Shown here: positions 17,228-25,773 of the stretch, piece after piece
Numbering within the stretch: position 1 is the first letter of the stretch
How the letters are laid out: each line of letters opens with the position of its first letter
Virus record (IMG/VR): IMGVR_UViG_3300031673_008691
Location: 1 to 28,577 of that record
DNA: 28,577 nucleotides
Direction: 5' to 3' (one strand)
Source of the DNA: a virus
The notes under the pieces: model-generated
What the model was told of the DNA's origin: nothing
Seen by the model: only the letters and a program-made list of their open reading frames with translations
Database searches by the model: none
Position numbers and translations under genes: made by a program

Positions 17228-20200
17228 ATGGTCTTAAAATTACGCAATATTCAAACTACTACGGTAGACACAAATACATTTTCAGATGTTGAATTATCTG
17301 CATCTTATTATAATGACCTCGCATCTTGGTATAATATATCTGCAAACAATATTAACAATCTCGGTTATGAACCTAGCTTAGAATACCCGTTTCATTTAAC
17401 AAGCAACGTATTATCTGGTATATCTCCATTTGCTAATTTTAAATTTATTCCAGTTGTTGGAAATGATGTTACGGAAGTATGTATGACAATTGAAGACGAT
17501 TGGGTAGACAATCAAGTAACGACATGTTTATCTATACCTTCCATAAGCAATAAAACATACACCGAGAACATAACAGCAACTGTTGTAAACAATATAGAAG
17601 GAGTTTTCTCTGCAGGATATAACACACTTATTTTAAAAGATGAAGATGTATTTTATAAAGAGTTTAATATTGTTTGGGATTCTTCTCTAAACCCCACATG
17701 GGGCATTTACAATAATTTTATTTCTCAGCCACTCTATGGTGTTTCAATAGATTTCGTGATTGATAATAACACATTATATGCTGTTTATGATTTTTCATCT
17801 TCTACTACATTAGGCCAACCTTTTAATAATAAATGGGACATTAAATCATATGGTATAGGGGACACTTTTCCTGAAGAAACACCCAATAAATTCGCTACAG
17901 ATATAATAAACAGCGAAGGTGTTATTTCTGGCAAAACAACAGTGGCCAGTATTCCAGTTTCCGCTTTGGGTTTATTTACAACAGTTTCTCTTTCATCAGA
18001 ACTAGGTGTAGACAGATACAACACAATTCACACAGTCAGCAATTCAGGTGAGTTTAAGTATACATATAATGAAATTTCTACAAATACAAACGCTCCTATC
18101 TTATCTGGCGAAATAGTGGGAGATACGTATAATTTTACAGTTAGTTGTGATTTACCGTGTCTTTATAAAGCTTATACTTTTACTAAAGACTCTTTTAAGA
18201 AACACAATTTAAGTAAAATTGAAATTGAAAATTTATATCCTCCAACAGATATTTTACAATCAACAATAGATTCTTTTAATCAATATGGAGCTCAATGGTA
18301 TACCATTATATCCAGCGGAGACAATGTAGAATTAAACAGGATAGTTGGAATCTGGGACACAAATTCTGATGAGGTTACATACACAAGCATACAGTCGGAA
18401 AAGACAAATAACTTCAACGCAAATTATATTTTAGCACATCTTAAAAACGATAATATTGGTATAAAATTTACAGAAGGTAACACATATTGGAACATCGATG
18501 GTTTTCGCTTTGATTTTAATAATGCAAGCCCTTCTGATGTCTTCTCCTTTAAAGGATATGAATTAATATCTTCAACACAAACCATAATTGATAGAATAGG
18601 CATTAACGACACAAATGCGGTTGTGTGGGATTTAAAAGCAAATACTTTTCTTAATGATAATGTACAGAAAACTCAAATAGCGACAATATGGCCTAATAAC
18701 AACGTTTCATATAATTATACAAATATTATTAATAACAAAGAAAATAATATTGAACAGTTATTTACTCCAACTATAAGTTCAGACGGACAATATATCTATC
18801 TATTAGGCAACGCAGAGTATAACTATTCATTGGAGGGATATCGTACATCTGTAAATAATCTTAGCTCCTTTACACGAAATGTTGATGATATAGTTATAGA
18901 AAATGGTGACGGTTATCTTCTAAATTCAAGCCCATATACAAACAATTTATGGACGGTTTATGCAAGCGGTGAAGAAGGACAATTCCTGGCAGAGATAACA
19001 AGTAATAAAACAAATAGCCAATTTAAAATTCTTACTAACAATTTTCCTACAACCTCTGTCGAATTTGATGTACAGTCCATTGGGCCAAATTATGAATTAT
19101 ATATTACAAATCCAACATCAACATTTTGGAACATAACGGGGTATAGAATTGACGACAGGGCAGCAGCATTAAATACCCTCCAATCCTTCGGTTCTGTTGA
19201 ATTGGAAGAAATAAACACATATAGCAACTCAGCTGAAAATTTACCAGATAGACGGTTTTTAATTACAGCTGAAAAGGAAGACGGGATATACCACACACAA
19301 CTTATTGATTATATTTGGTCTCCTTATTTCGGATATGTCAACGATACTACTAATTATATCAATTCCACAAATACTTCTACTACGTCCCTCTGTGAGTATA
19401 GAACAAACACAAATGTTATTCCATATGAAACATTCAATGATGGAATATTAAGCATTGGACTTTCATCAACGCAATATAGTTGGGATTTGTCGTATATAGA
19501 TGTTACAAAAGAACTTGCGAAAATCTCAACTAATATAAACAAAGCTTCAATAATTGATGAAGATTATTTGTTTGATTACACCTTTTCTCATCCTGGATTA
19601 TTTTCTGCTAGTTTATCTTCGTCAAATGAATCTATTGCATATGAAAATTTAATTACAGTTGAGGACATTGCACCACAAATCATGTTGCACTTTTCTACAT
19701 CTGCCACAACAACCATTGAAGGTGAATTTTCTGCGGCACCTTCAGAAGACTTTTTATCTTACTACGATACATCTTATACAAATCCCATTTCTGCACCGTC
19801 CAATCAACTTTATTTTACCTTTGCTAATACTAAACCAGGGTCTTTTCCTATTTTTGATATATCTATTGATTGGAACGATGGTTCGGGTATTACAAGTGTT
19901 ACAAGAGAAGGTGTTGCAAATATAGGAAATAATACTCGTATATTTGAACTGTCTACATTATTTCAAACAAATATAGATGATGTAAGAAGATATTATTTTT
20001 GGCATGAATTTCCTTCTTCAGATGAAACTTTTATTGTATCTGTTTCTGCTCGCAATCTTGACACATTGAACACTTCAACCGAAACGTTTATTATCACAGG
20101 GTTTCAAGGCATTACAGAACCTGTTGGTGTAAATAAGAGATTAATTAAATCTAATTTGCGGTCGGATAATAGCATGATATATAATATTCAAACCGACGAT

Positions 20201-21217
20201 GTATTAAATACAAATCGTCCAGTTGGATATATTGAATATGATTTATCAGAACCTTATGCAGATATTTTCTCTTGTTCTGTAAGTAGTATTTTAATTGAAG
20301 CTCTTGAATATGTAGATGATGATTTAAGAATCAGAATTAATGATTCTGTTATTTCAGACACACAATACAACATAGCATGGTACTCTGGTTTTGATTATGT
20401 TTCAAGTAAAGACGTTGATTTTAGTCAACCAGATAATTTTAGAAAAATTTTACTTACTTCTAATATATTATCAGGTGCGGGACCAGGCGATGTGGTATAT
20501 ATAGACACCTTTGACGGATGGGCAGGAGCAACAATTCTTGTCCCTTGGCAGGCTACCATAACATATAATACAGGTGCCGTGTATATGTTATCAGGAGGTA
20601 TGAGTTATACAGGAAGTTCTTCAACTTCTTCAACTTCTGCAATACCTAACTACTATACAACCGGGCCATATTTATTTGATTACTATGAAAATGGTAATTT
20701 TATTATTCCTTCTTGCAGTGAATATTCTTCCACATTACCCGGAGATTCTGTCACGCCAGATTTATCATCTCTTCCTAACCCCCCGTTAGCACCTACAGTT
20801 TGTCCTTGTACGATTGCAAACCCTACTGGGTGGCCCTGTGGTGGTCTTACTGAGACATATACTATAACGCAATGGGAGTACTCATATGTAAGTGGTGCCA
20901 ATACTCGCATATGGCGCTTAAAAACACCACATGTAGTTACAAGCACAGTTAAGTGTTTATACTCAGGAGCTACCTATGCCGATGTAGAGGTGTCTCTTGA
21001 TAGTGGAGCTACATGGACAGATTCAACCAATGTTTATATAACAGTAAACCTTCACGCAATACTTGGATGGACAGTAATTGCTCAATTAGACCTTGTACCA
21101 AACTTTATTGAGGTGCACAAAACAACAGGATTAAATCCAATAGGTTCTTATAGTGAAAATGTAAGATACAACAGCGGTGTTACAGGACGTATGAATACAG
21201 CAAGTGTAACACAATAA
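17228..21217 (+). CDS. Large virion structural protein with three tandem repeats, PKD-like domain and distinct C-terminus
   Basis: A 1329-residue protein starting 11 bp after the previous stop, with only a weak ribosome site (ATAAG). The N-terminal 350 residues are beta-rich and unrecognised. Residues about 355-650 contain three tandem copies of a roughly 100-110-residue domain, each ending in a conserved motif: YWNIDGFR (420-427), YNYSLEGYR (531-539) and FWNITGYR (633-640). Residues about 815-965 look like a PKD domain, with DISIDWNDGSG around Trp882 and a later strand FIVSVSARNLD. A Ser/Thr linker (SSSTSSTS, about 1130) leads to a 190-residue C-terminal domain with a Cys/Pro cluster (TVCPCTIANPTGWPCGG) and less AT-rich DNA than the rest. 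No catalytic motif is seen. A baseplate-attached fibre or spike component is the likely role. Confidence 0.82.
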   Translation: MVLKLRNIQTTTVDTNTFSDVELSASYYNDLASWYNISANNINNLGYEPSLEYPFHLTSNVLSGISPFANFKFIPVVGNDVTEVCMTIEDDWVDNQVTTCLSIPSISNKTYTENITATVVNNIEGVFSAGYNTLILKDEDVFYKEFNIVWDSSLNPTWGIYNNFISQPLYGVSIDFVIDNNTLYAVYDFSSSTTLGQPFNNKWDIKSYGIGDTFPEETPNKFATDIINSEGVISGKTTVASIPVSALGLFTTVSLSSELGVDRYNTIHTVSNSGEFKYTYNEISTNTNAPILSGEIVGDTYNFTVSCDLPCLYKAYTFTKDSFKKHNLSKIEIENLYPPTDILQSTIDSFNQYGAQWYTIISSGDNVELNRIVGIWDTNSDEVTYTSIQSEKTNNFNANYILAHLKNDNIGIKFTEGNTYWNIDGFRFDFNNASPSDVFSFKGYELISSTQTIIDRIGINDTNAVVWDLKANTFLNDNVQKTQIATIWPNNNVSYNYTNIINNKENNIEQLFTPTISSDGQYIYLLGNAEYNYSLEGYRTSVNNLSSFTRNVDDIVIENGDGYLLNSSPYTNNLWTVYASGEEGQFLAEITSNKTNSQFKILTNNFPTTSVEFDVQSIGPNYELYITNPTSTFWNITGYRIDDRAAALNTLQSFGSVELEEINTYSNSAENLPDRRFLITAEKEDGIYHTQLIDYIWSPYFGYVNDTTNYINSTNTSTTSLCEYRTNTNVIPYETFNDGILSIGLSSTQYSWDLSYIDVTKELAKISTNINKASIIDEDYLFDYTFSHPGLFSASLSSSNESIAYENLITVEDIAPQIMLHFSTSATTTIEGEFSAAPSEDFLSYYDTSYTNPISAPSNQLYFTFANTKPGSFPIFDISIDWNDGSGITSVTREGVANIGNNTRIFELSTLFQTNIDDVRRYYFWHEFPSSDETFIVSVSARNLDTLNTSTETFIITGFQGITEPVGVNKRLIKSNLRSDNSMIYNIQTDDVLNTNRPVGYIEYDLSEPYADIFSCSVSSILIEALEYVDDDLRIRINDSVISDTQYNIAWYSGFDYVSSKDVDFSQPDNFRKILLTSNILSGAGPGDVVYIDTFDGWAGATILVPWQATITYNTGAVYMLSGGMSYTGSSSTSSTSAIPNYYTTGPYLFDYYENGNFIIPSCSEYSSTLPGDSVTPDLSSLPNPPLAPTVCPCTIANPTGWPCGGLTETYTITQWEYSYVSGANTRIWRLKTPHVVTSTVKCLYSGATYADVEVSLDSGATWTDSTNVYITVNLHAILGWTVIAQLDLVPNFIEVHKTTGLNPIGSYSENVRYNSGVTGRMNTASVTQ
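18290..19166 (+). repeat. Three tandem ~100-110-residue protein repeats in the 1329-residue gene
   Basis: Three consecutive stretches share a layout: an opening strand (QWYTIISSGDN; VVWDLKANTF; LWTVYASGEEGQ), a second strand (RIVGIWD; QIATIWP; FLAEITS), a polar Asn-rich loop, a strand near NDNIGIKFTEG / DGQYIYLLGN / NYELYITNP, and a closing W/Y-N-x-x-G-Y/F-R motif. The closing motifs lie at residues 420, 531 and 633. Conservation is at the protein level only; the DNA copies have diverged, so the duplication is old. Confidence 0.6.
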
Positions 21218-21221
21218 AAAA

Positions 21222-23384
21222 ATGAGTAATAAATACACATCAGTAATATACCTTTCTTCAGGAAACGATTATCTAAATTCGTCTCCGGCATCATCTATTG
21301 TGCCTTTACAGCTTAAAGATATTAATGATGACAATATTGTATTCAATCAAACAAGAACAACATTTAAGGATGGTTATTCGGTTTACCAGTCTGAAATGTT
21401 AAAAAACGCAAAGGATGTTAAATATAACCACGATTCTTTAATATGGTTAACTTCCTCTTTTGACCAAAACGAATTCCTAACTAAAAACGCCAGTTTAACT
21501 CTTCCTGTAGATTATCTAGATAAGTTAGGTTTTTTATATACAAAAATTGCTATTAAAGTAGGAACATCTACAAACCCTTCTTATATATCAAATATTAATA
21601 ATACTCTTGCTCTTGCAGACTCTATAGATAATGTTACTCTTTTTAAATTAACAAAAACAGAAAGCAACACGCTTAAAATATCAGATAATAACTCATATTT
21701 AACAATAAACAAAAATAATTTAGAAATTACTTTTGAATCTGAATCATCAGACGAAAATAAAATACAAGAGTTTAAATACAAAATAGATAGAAATTCTATT
21801 TATTTTTACTTTCAACATGAGCTGGGTAAAAAGTTTATTGGTATAAAAAACGACCTGTCGTTTTACGCCAATGGTATCAATTCTTCAAGATATGATAATG
21901 TGTCAATTCTAACTAATAATAGTGTTTACAAAGAAAAGAACTGCGAGTTTATGTTGATCAATAGTTTATATTCCACTTATCAACTTGGCAATTTATATGA
22001 AAAAAATACGTCATGGGTTCATTATTATAAGGAACTTGCTGATAAAGAAAATCTACTCAATGTAGAAATTAACGAACCAAAATCTTTTCATAGTGTTCGA
22101 GTTAATAATCTAATTATTTCTCCATACGAATCTACAATAGATATTGCCTCAGAATCTATTAATATTAATCATCTTCCTCTAAAGAATATGATGACGCCTG
22201 AGCAGAATTATACTATTGAACCAAAGAGAAGAGAATATAATAAAATATTTACAGGTGATAAAGATGACACTGGCTATGAAAAAACAATTCTTTCATATGA
22301 AGCTGATACAAAATTACAAATACTAGATGTAAATAAAGATACATACTTTCATTATCCGTTCGAGGCCCCTCAAATTGCTCTTTCAGCATCTGGGTTAATT
22401 GAATCCGGTGCACTTGCTGGTAGCACACCATTTAACTCTGATAAAATATTCAAGAAAAATGCAAAATATGAAGACTTTATGTATTGGGGTGAAAGCAAAC
22501 AAATATTTGGGTGTGATGATGGTGTTTGGCTTTGTGCGTGGCTATCAGGTAGCAACGGTTCTTCGTTTGAAGGTCTCGATAACTCAATTTGGATAGACAG
22601 GTGGTATGACCCCTCTAAACTAACAGAAGAAACCGCTCTATCATTGGGATATAATACATTTAATCTGGAAACCAAAACACCTGTATTTTTCGATGTGCCT
22701 AGTGAGTTAACATTTGACCCAGGTGCTTATTACTATTATCACCGCACTGGAAACGACGATATTAAAGTAATAACTGATACTTTTAATTTAGGCAATACAG
22801 CACTTAGACTTCAATTTAAAGATAATTGGGGCACCGATACTGAAGATTTATCACCATATGCAAACACTGGTAAAATTGACAATTTTAATAGCGAAGATAT
22901 TATTGATGTCGGGCCTGCATATGGTTCATTAAACCAAAAATCTATTTTATTGTCTGACGATAATTATATTTCAGTACCACAATCAGATTCGTTGGATTTG
23001 TCTGGCTCATTTACTCTTGCTACTTGGATTTATTCTAACAACTGGAAAAATAACCCAGGTAGCGATATAATATCAACCAATTTTAGAAGTGGTGCTAAAA
23101 TTAATTATTCAAACAATTTCTTCACACCTATCGTGGGTATTATTGAAGATACTTATGCACATGTTGTTCAACATACACAGTGCAATCCAAATTCAGATAC
23201 TAAAATAACATATATACAAGATGATTTAACAACGGGTGAATTTGGTATAAGAACACCGTTTGACTGGACATGGTTTGGTACAAGCACAGAAGGTGCGAAT
23301 CCAATTACGTGGCAGCAATTATTAGATATAGACCCCGATAATAGATACACATTTGCTTATAGCACTACTGCTACCACACTATAA
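21222..23384 (+). CDS. Virion structural protein ending in the N-terminal half of a LamG domain
   Basis: A 720-residue protein starting 4 bp after the previous stop. Residues 1-380 are beta-rich and unrecognised. A Trp/Gly-rich segment (FMYWGESKQIFG, CDDGVWLCAWLSGSNG, DNSIWIDRWYDP) follows at about 415-470. Residues about 528-649 form the first half of a LamG/concanavalin-like domain: LRLQFKDNWG, SPYANTGKID, NYISVPQSDSLDLSGSFTLA followed by TWIYSNNW, then IISTNFRSGAKINY. The WYH..LTYD half normally next is missing. From about residue 650 the sequence becomes an unrelated 71-residue tail (ending YAYSTTATTL in effect) and stops. The missing half occurs in the 568-residue protein two genes on. 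The stop codon TAA is part of a TATAAATA late promoter for the next gene. The protein probably belongs to the baseplate or fibre system, and may be a truncated remnant of a longer one. Confidence 0.8.
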   Translation: MSNKYTSVIYLSSGNDYLNSSPASSIVPLQLKDINDDNIVFNQTRTTFKDGYSVYQSEMLKNAKDVKYNHDSLIWLTSSFDQNEFLTKNASLTLPVDYLDKLGFLYTKIAIKVGTSTNPSYISNINNTLALADSIDNVTLFKLTKTESNTLKISDNNSYLTINKNNLEITFESESSDENKIQEFKYKIDRNSIYFYFQHELGKKFIGIKNDLSFYANGINSSRYDNVSILTNNSVYKEKNCEFMLINSLYSTYQLGNLYEKNTSWVHYYKELADKENLLNVEINEPKSFHSVRVNNLIISPYESTIDIASESININHLPLKNMMTPEQNYTIEPKRREYNKIFTGDKDDTGYEKTILSYEADTKLQILDVNKDTYFHYPFEAPQIALSASGLIESGALAGSTPFNSDKIFKKNAKYEDFMYWGESKQIFGCDDGVWLCAWLSGSNGSSFEGLDNSIWIDRWYDPSKLTEETALSLGYNTFNLETKTPVFFDVPSELTFDPGAYYYYHRTGNDDIKVITDTFNLGNTALRLQFKDNWGTDTEDLSPYANTGKIDNFNSEDIIDVGPAYGSLNQKSILLSDDNYISVPQSDSLDLSGSFTLATWIYSNNWKNNPGSDIISTNFRSGAKINYSNNFFTPIVGIIEDTYAHVVQHTQCNPNSDTKITYIQDDLTTGEFGIRTPFDWTWFGTSTEGANPITWQQLLDIDPDNRYTFAYSTTATTL

Positions 23385-23387
23385 ATA
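23380..23387 (+). promoter_or_regulatory. T4-type late promoter element TATAAATA
   Basis: A perfect TATAAATA spans the end of the 720-residue gene, its TAA stop being bases 23382-23384. The next ATG is at 23405, 17 bases on, and a strong Shine-Dalgarno (AAAGGAAA, about 23392-23399) lies between. Spacing therefore allows a short leader carrying the ribosome site, the usual arrangement of T4-type late promoters recognised by the gp55 sigma factor. Chance matches to this 8-mer occur elsewhere in the window inside genes; here the intergenic position and the ribosome site support function. Confidence 0.65.
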
Positions 23388-23404
23388 TTTTAAAGGAAAA
23401 TAAT

Positions 23405-24067
23405 ATGACAACTTACTTACAATGCATTAGTGCAATCGATGAAACAGAAAGAATTGGGGATTCTTTAGATAAAATAAATGGAAATTTTTTATGTTTAGAT
23501 TCTGCAGTTGAATCTCTTAGCGGAAGTGTAGATATACAAATCAACAATTTACAAACACAGGTAACAACACTATCTGGTGATTTTAATAATCTTTCTACGT
23601 TTGTATCCACGAATAGTTCAAAATGGCTTTCGGTGATATCTGTTTTTAACGCATATCAGGAGTTTTCCGGAATTAATATGTCAAAGAATGGATATGATAT
23701 TAAGTTTACTACAGGTGAACAAATCATGACTTCTGCGCCAGCGACATACGATTCAGGAACAGGAATGGTAACCATCCTCGAAGATGGCTGGTATGAGCTT
23801 CATGGGAGTGTTAGATTTGGACTTGGAAGTTATGCCAACCAAAATAATAATCTTACATGGGACGTGCGTTTACGTAAAAATGGTTTCGATGCTTCAATGG
23901 GATATTCTTCTATTCAAGATCATACCTCTTCGGGTGGTGGAGATACATTTGTTACTGTTAAAGCAAATGCAGGTGATACATTTAACCTCGTATTTTTTCA
24001 CGAAATCAATTCAACATTTCCTTTAATCTATGGTGCTTTAAGTATTAAAAAAATTGCTGACTTTTAA
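23405..24067 (+). CDS. C1q/TNF-like trimeric fibre or decoration protein
   Basis: A 220-residue protein with its own late promoter and strong ribosome site. The N-terminal part (about 10-75) is a likely trimeric coiled coil: IGDSLDKINGNFLCLDSAV, then SVDIQINNLQTQVTTLSGDF with heptad-spaced hydrophobics. The C-terminal 130 residues fit a C1q-like jelly roll: MVTILEDGWYELHGSVRFG (the usual 'aGvY.f..s' strand), WDVRLRKNG, DTFVTVKANAGDTFNLVFF and a last strand IYGALSIKKI. Such domains form compact trimers that bind ligands and are found on phage fibres and capsids. The KINGNFLCLD segment resembles the helical repeats of the 708-residue protein downstream. Base composition looks less AT-rich than the flanks. 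The stop overlaps the next ATG as TAATG. The binding target is unknown. Confidence 0.82.
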   Translation: MTTYLQCISAIDETERIGDSLDKINGNFLCLDSAVESLSGSVDIQINNLQTQVTTLSGDFNNLSTFVSTNSSKWLSVISVFNAYQEFSGINMSKNGYDIKFTTGEQIMTSAPATYDSGTGMVTILEDGWYELHGSVRFGLGSYANQNNNLTWDVRLRKNGFDASMGYSSIQDHTSSGGGDTFVTVKANAGDTFNLVFFHEINSTFPLIYGALSIKKIADF

Positions 24068-25773
24068 TGAGTAATATAAATGGAAATATAGTAGCATCTA
24101 TAGTAAATGATGATTTATATACATTTGCTTTAGATACTAATTTATCTTACCTCCAGAAAATAGAATATTCTGGAGAGATAGTTGATTCTCTTAGTTTAAA
24201 AGAGGAATCGACATTCTCTGTAAAAAATAAATTCGGCAATTATTCTCTTGCGCTTGATGCAAATGAAATGATTAGAGTGTATGATATTGCGTATTATTGG
24301 CTATATAAAATAAATCCAGAAAATTTAGAAATTAGTGAAAGACTTCAAATACAATCAGGCCGAGGGCAAAACTTTACAATCGACCTACATAATAATATCA
24401 TCATAGGCAATTGGGAGTCAGTAGCAGTCGATGAATATAATAGGATTTATACAATCGAGCAAGCAGATACATTTCCTGATGTTTCATTCTCGACATATCC
24501 AAACAATGTATATAGATATGACCTTTCAAATGTTTCATCATCAGATTCGGTTATATATTTAAACGACTATCAAAAACAAGATATAGTAGTTGTAAATGAA
24601 TTCTATGAAGACATCACATTTAATATATTTTATAAGAATTCACAAAATTTTCAATTACTATCTAAACCATTCAATCCCCAAACATTGGTTATCACAAAGG
24701 ATAACTATTTATGCGTAGGAAACGATACAGCAGAAATTCTTAAATTAAAAATATTCTCAGACTATATTTTATATAAAAACACATACAATATTTTCAACCC
24801 ACAAATTTGTACTGGAAAAAACTTTGAAGATATTTCAAGCATAAACGGGTTAGAAGAATATGTAGACACACCTCTTTGGAGTGAACTTTCTGCGACCAAT
24901 TTAAACACAATTCAATTTGCTGCAACATATGAACAAAGCAGTGAAAAGGAACAAGATGATTTTTTCTGGATTATTGATTCGAATAATAAAATTTTAAATA
25001 AGACAGATTCGTCTTTTGAAAGAGTTGCTTGTTTTTTCTTACCTGATTCACTTGACCCTATTAATACATCAGATGAAGACTTTATGTCTTATAGTTTTAC
25101 CAAACCTCCGATTACAGCTTATGACTGGCATAGGAAGTATACATGGATTAATGGTGGAAAATTGGATAATAACTTCTCAGCTTCTGTATATACTCTTTCT
25201 GGTAATAATATATCAAAAAATACCCTATCTTCTTCTACTCCGCTTTATGACAAACAATGGTATCATATTGCTCTTACATACGATAAGCCTTCAGGCGTGT
25301 TGAAAATGTATTTAGACAACATATTAGTGAGTGAAAAAGTAATTGATGCAAATCAGGACGTATATAACTTTTTTGACAACGGGGTTGTAATAGGTGCAAC
25401 ACAACTAAAAACAGGTACAATAAACTCTGAATTGAACTGCAATATGTATAGTTTTAATGGGCAAATTTATGATACAAGAATATATGATTATGAGTTAACA
25501 CAAAGCAAATTAGCAAATATCATTCTTGAATCTATAAAAATTGAACCAATTGAATGGAATATTCAAGTCAACAAGAGACAGTATATGGAGCAAATTGAGA
25601 GGTTCTTTATGAATAGAGTACCAGGCAATGCTAGCCAATTTTATAAGATTAAATTATCAGGATTTGATATTACAGACCAATCTATTAAAAACACGATTGA
25701 GGAGATTGTTAAACAAAACATCGAGCGCATCTCTCCTGCTTATACAACTTTATATGGGATTGAGTGGGAATAA
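24067..25773 (+). CDS. Virion structural protein: propeller-like region plus C-terminal half of a LamG domain
   Basis: A 568-residue protein coupled by TAATG to the C1q-like gene, with no ribosome site of its own. Residues 1-310 look propeller-like: YTFALDTNLSYLQKIEYSG, YWLYKINP, SVAVDEYNRIYTIEQ, FWIIDSNNKILNKTDSS. Residues about 394-480 are the second half of a LamG fold (QWYHIALTYDKPSGVLKMYL followed by DNILVSEKV, then GVVIGATQL and FNGQIYDTRIYDYELTQSKL). The first half of a LamG domain, with its SFTLATW strand, is absent here but present at the end of the 720-residue protein. Residues about 490-568 are a separate conserved-looking end (QYMEQIERFFMNRVPG, SGFDITDQSIKNTIEEIV, IERISPAYTTLYGIEW) that may be the anchoring part. 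Together with the 720-residue gene it looks like one ancestral gene in two pieces. Confidence 0.82.
   Translation: MSNINGNIVASIVNDDLYTFALDTNLSYLQKIEYSGEIVDSLSLKEESTFSVKNKFGNYSLALDANEMIRVYDIAYYWLYKINPENLEISERLQIQSGRGQNFTIDLHNNIIIGNWESVAVDEYNRIYTIEQADTFPDVSFSTYPNNVYRYDLSNVSSSDSVIYLNDYQKQDIVVVNEFYEDITFNIFYKNSQNFQLLSKPFNPQTLVITKDNYLCVGNDTAEILKLKIFSDYILYKNTYNIFNPQICTGKNFEDISSINGLEEYVDTPLWSELSATNLNTIQFAATYEQSSEKEQDDFFWIIDSNNKILNKTDSSFERVACFFLPDSLDPINTSDEDFMSYSFTKPPITAYDWHRKYTWINGGKLDNNFSASVYTLSGNNISKNTLSSSTPLYDKQWYHIALTYDKPSGVLKMYLDNILVSEKVIDANQDVYNFFDNGVVIGATQLKTGTINSELNCNMYSFNGQIYDTRIYDYELTQSKLANIILESIKIEPIEWNIQVNKRQYMEQIERFFMNRVPGNASQFYKIKLSGFDITDQSIKNTIEEIVKQNIERISPAYTTLYGIEWE

Noticed and set aside
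23160-24100. A simple frameshift or sequencing error as the cause of the divided LamG domain
   Set aside because: The halves are separated by a promoter, a complete C1q-like gene with its own ribosome site and 71 codons of unrelated sequence, so no one- or two-base change can rejoin them.
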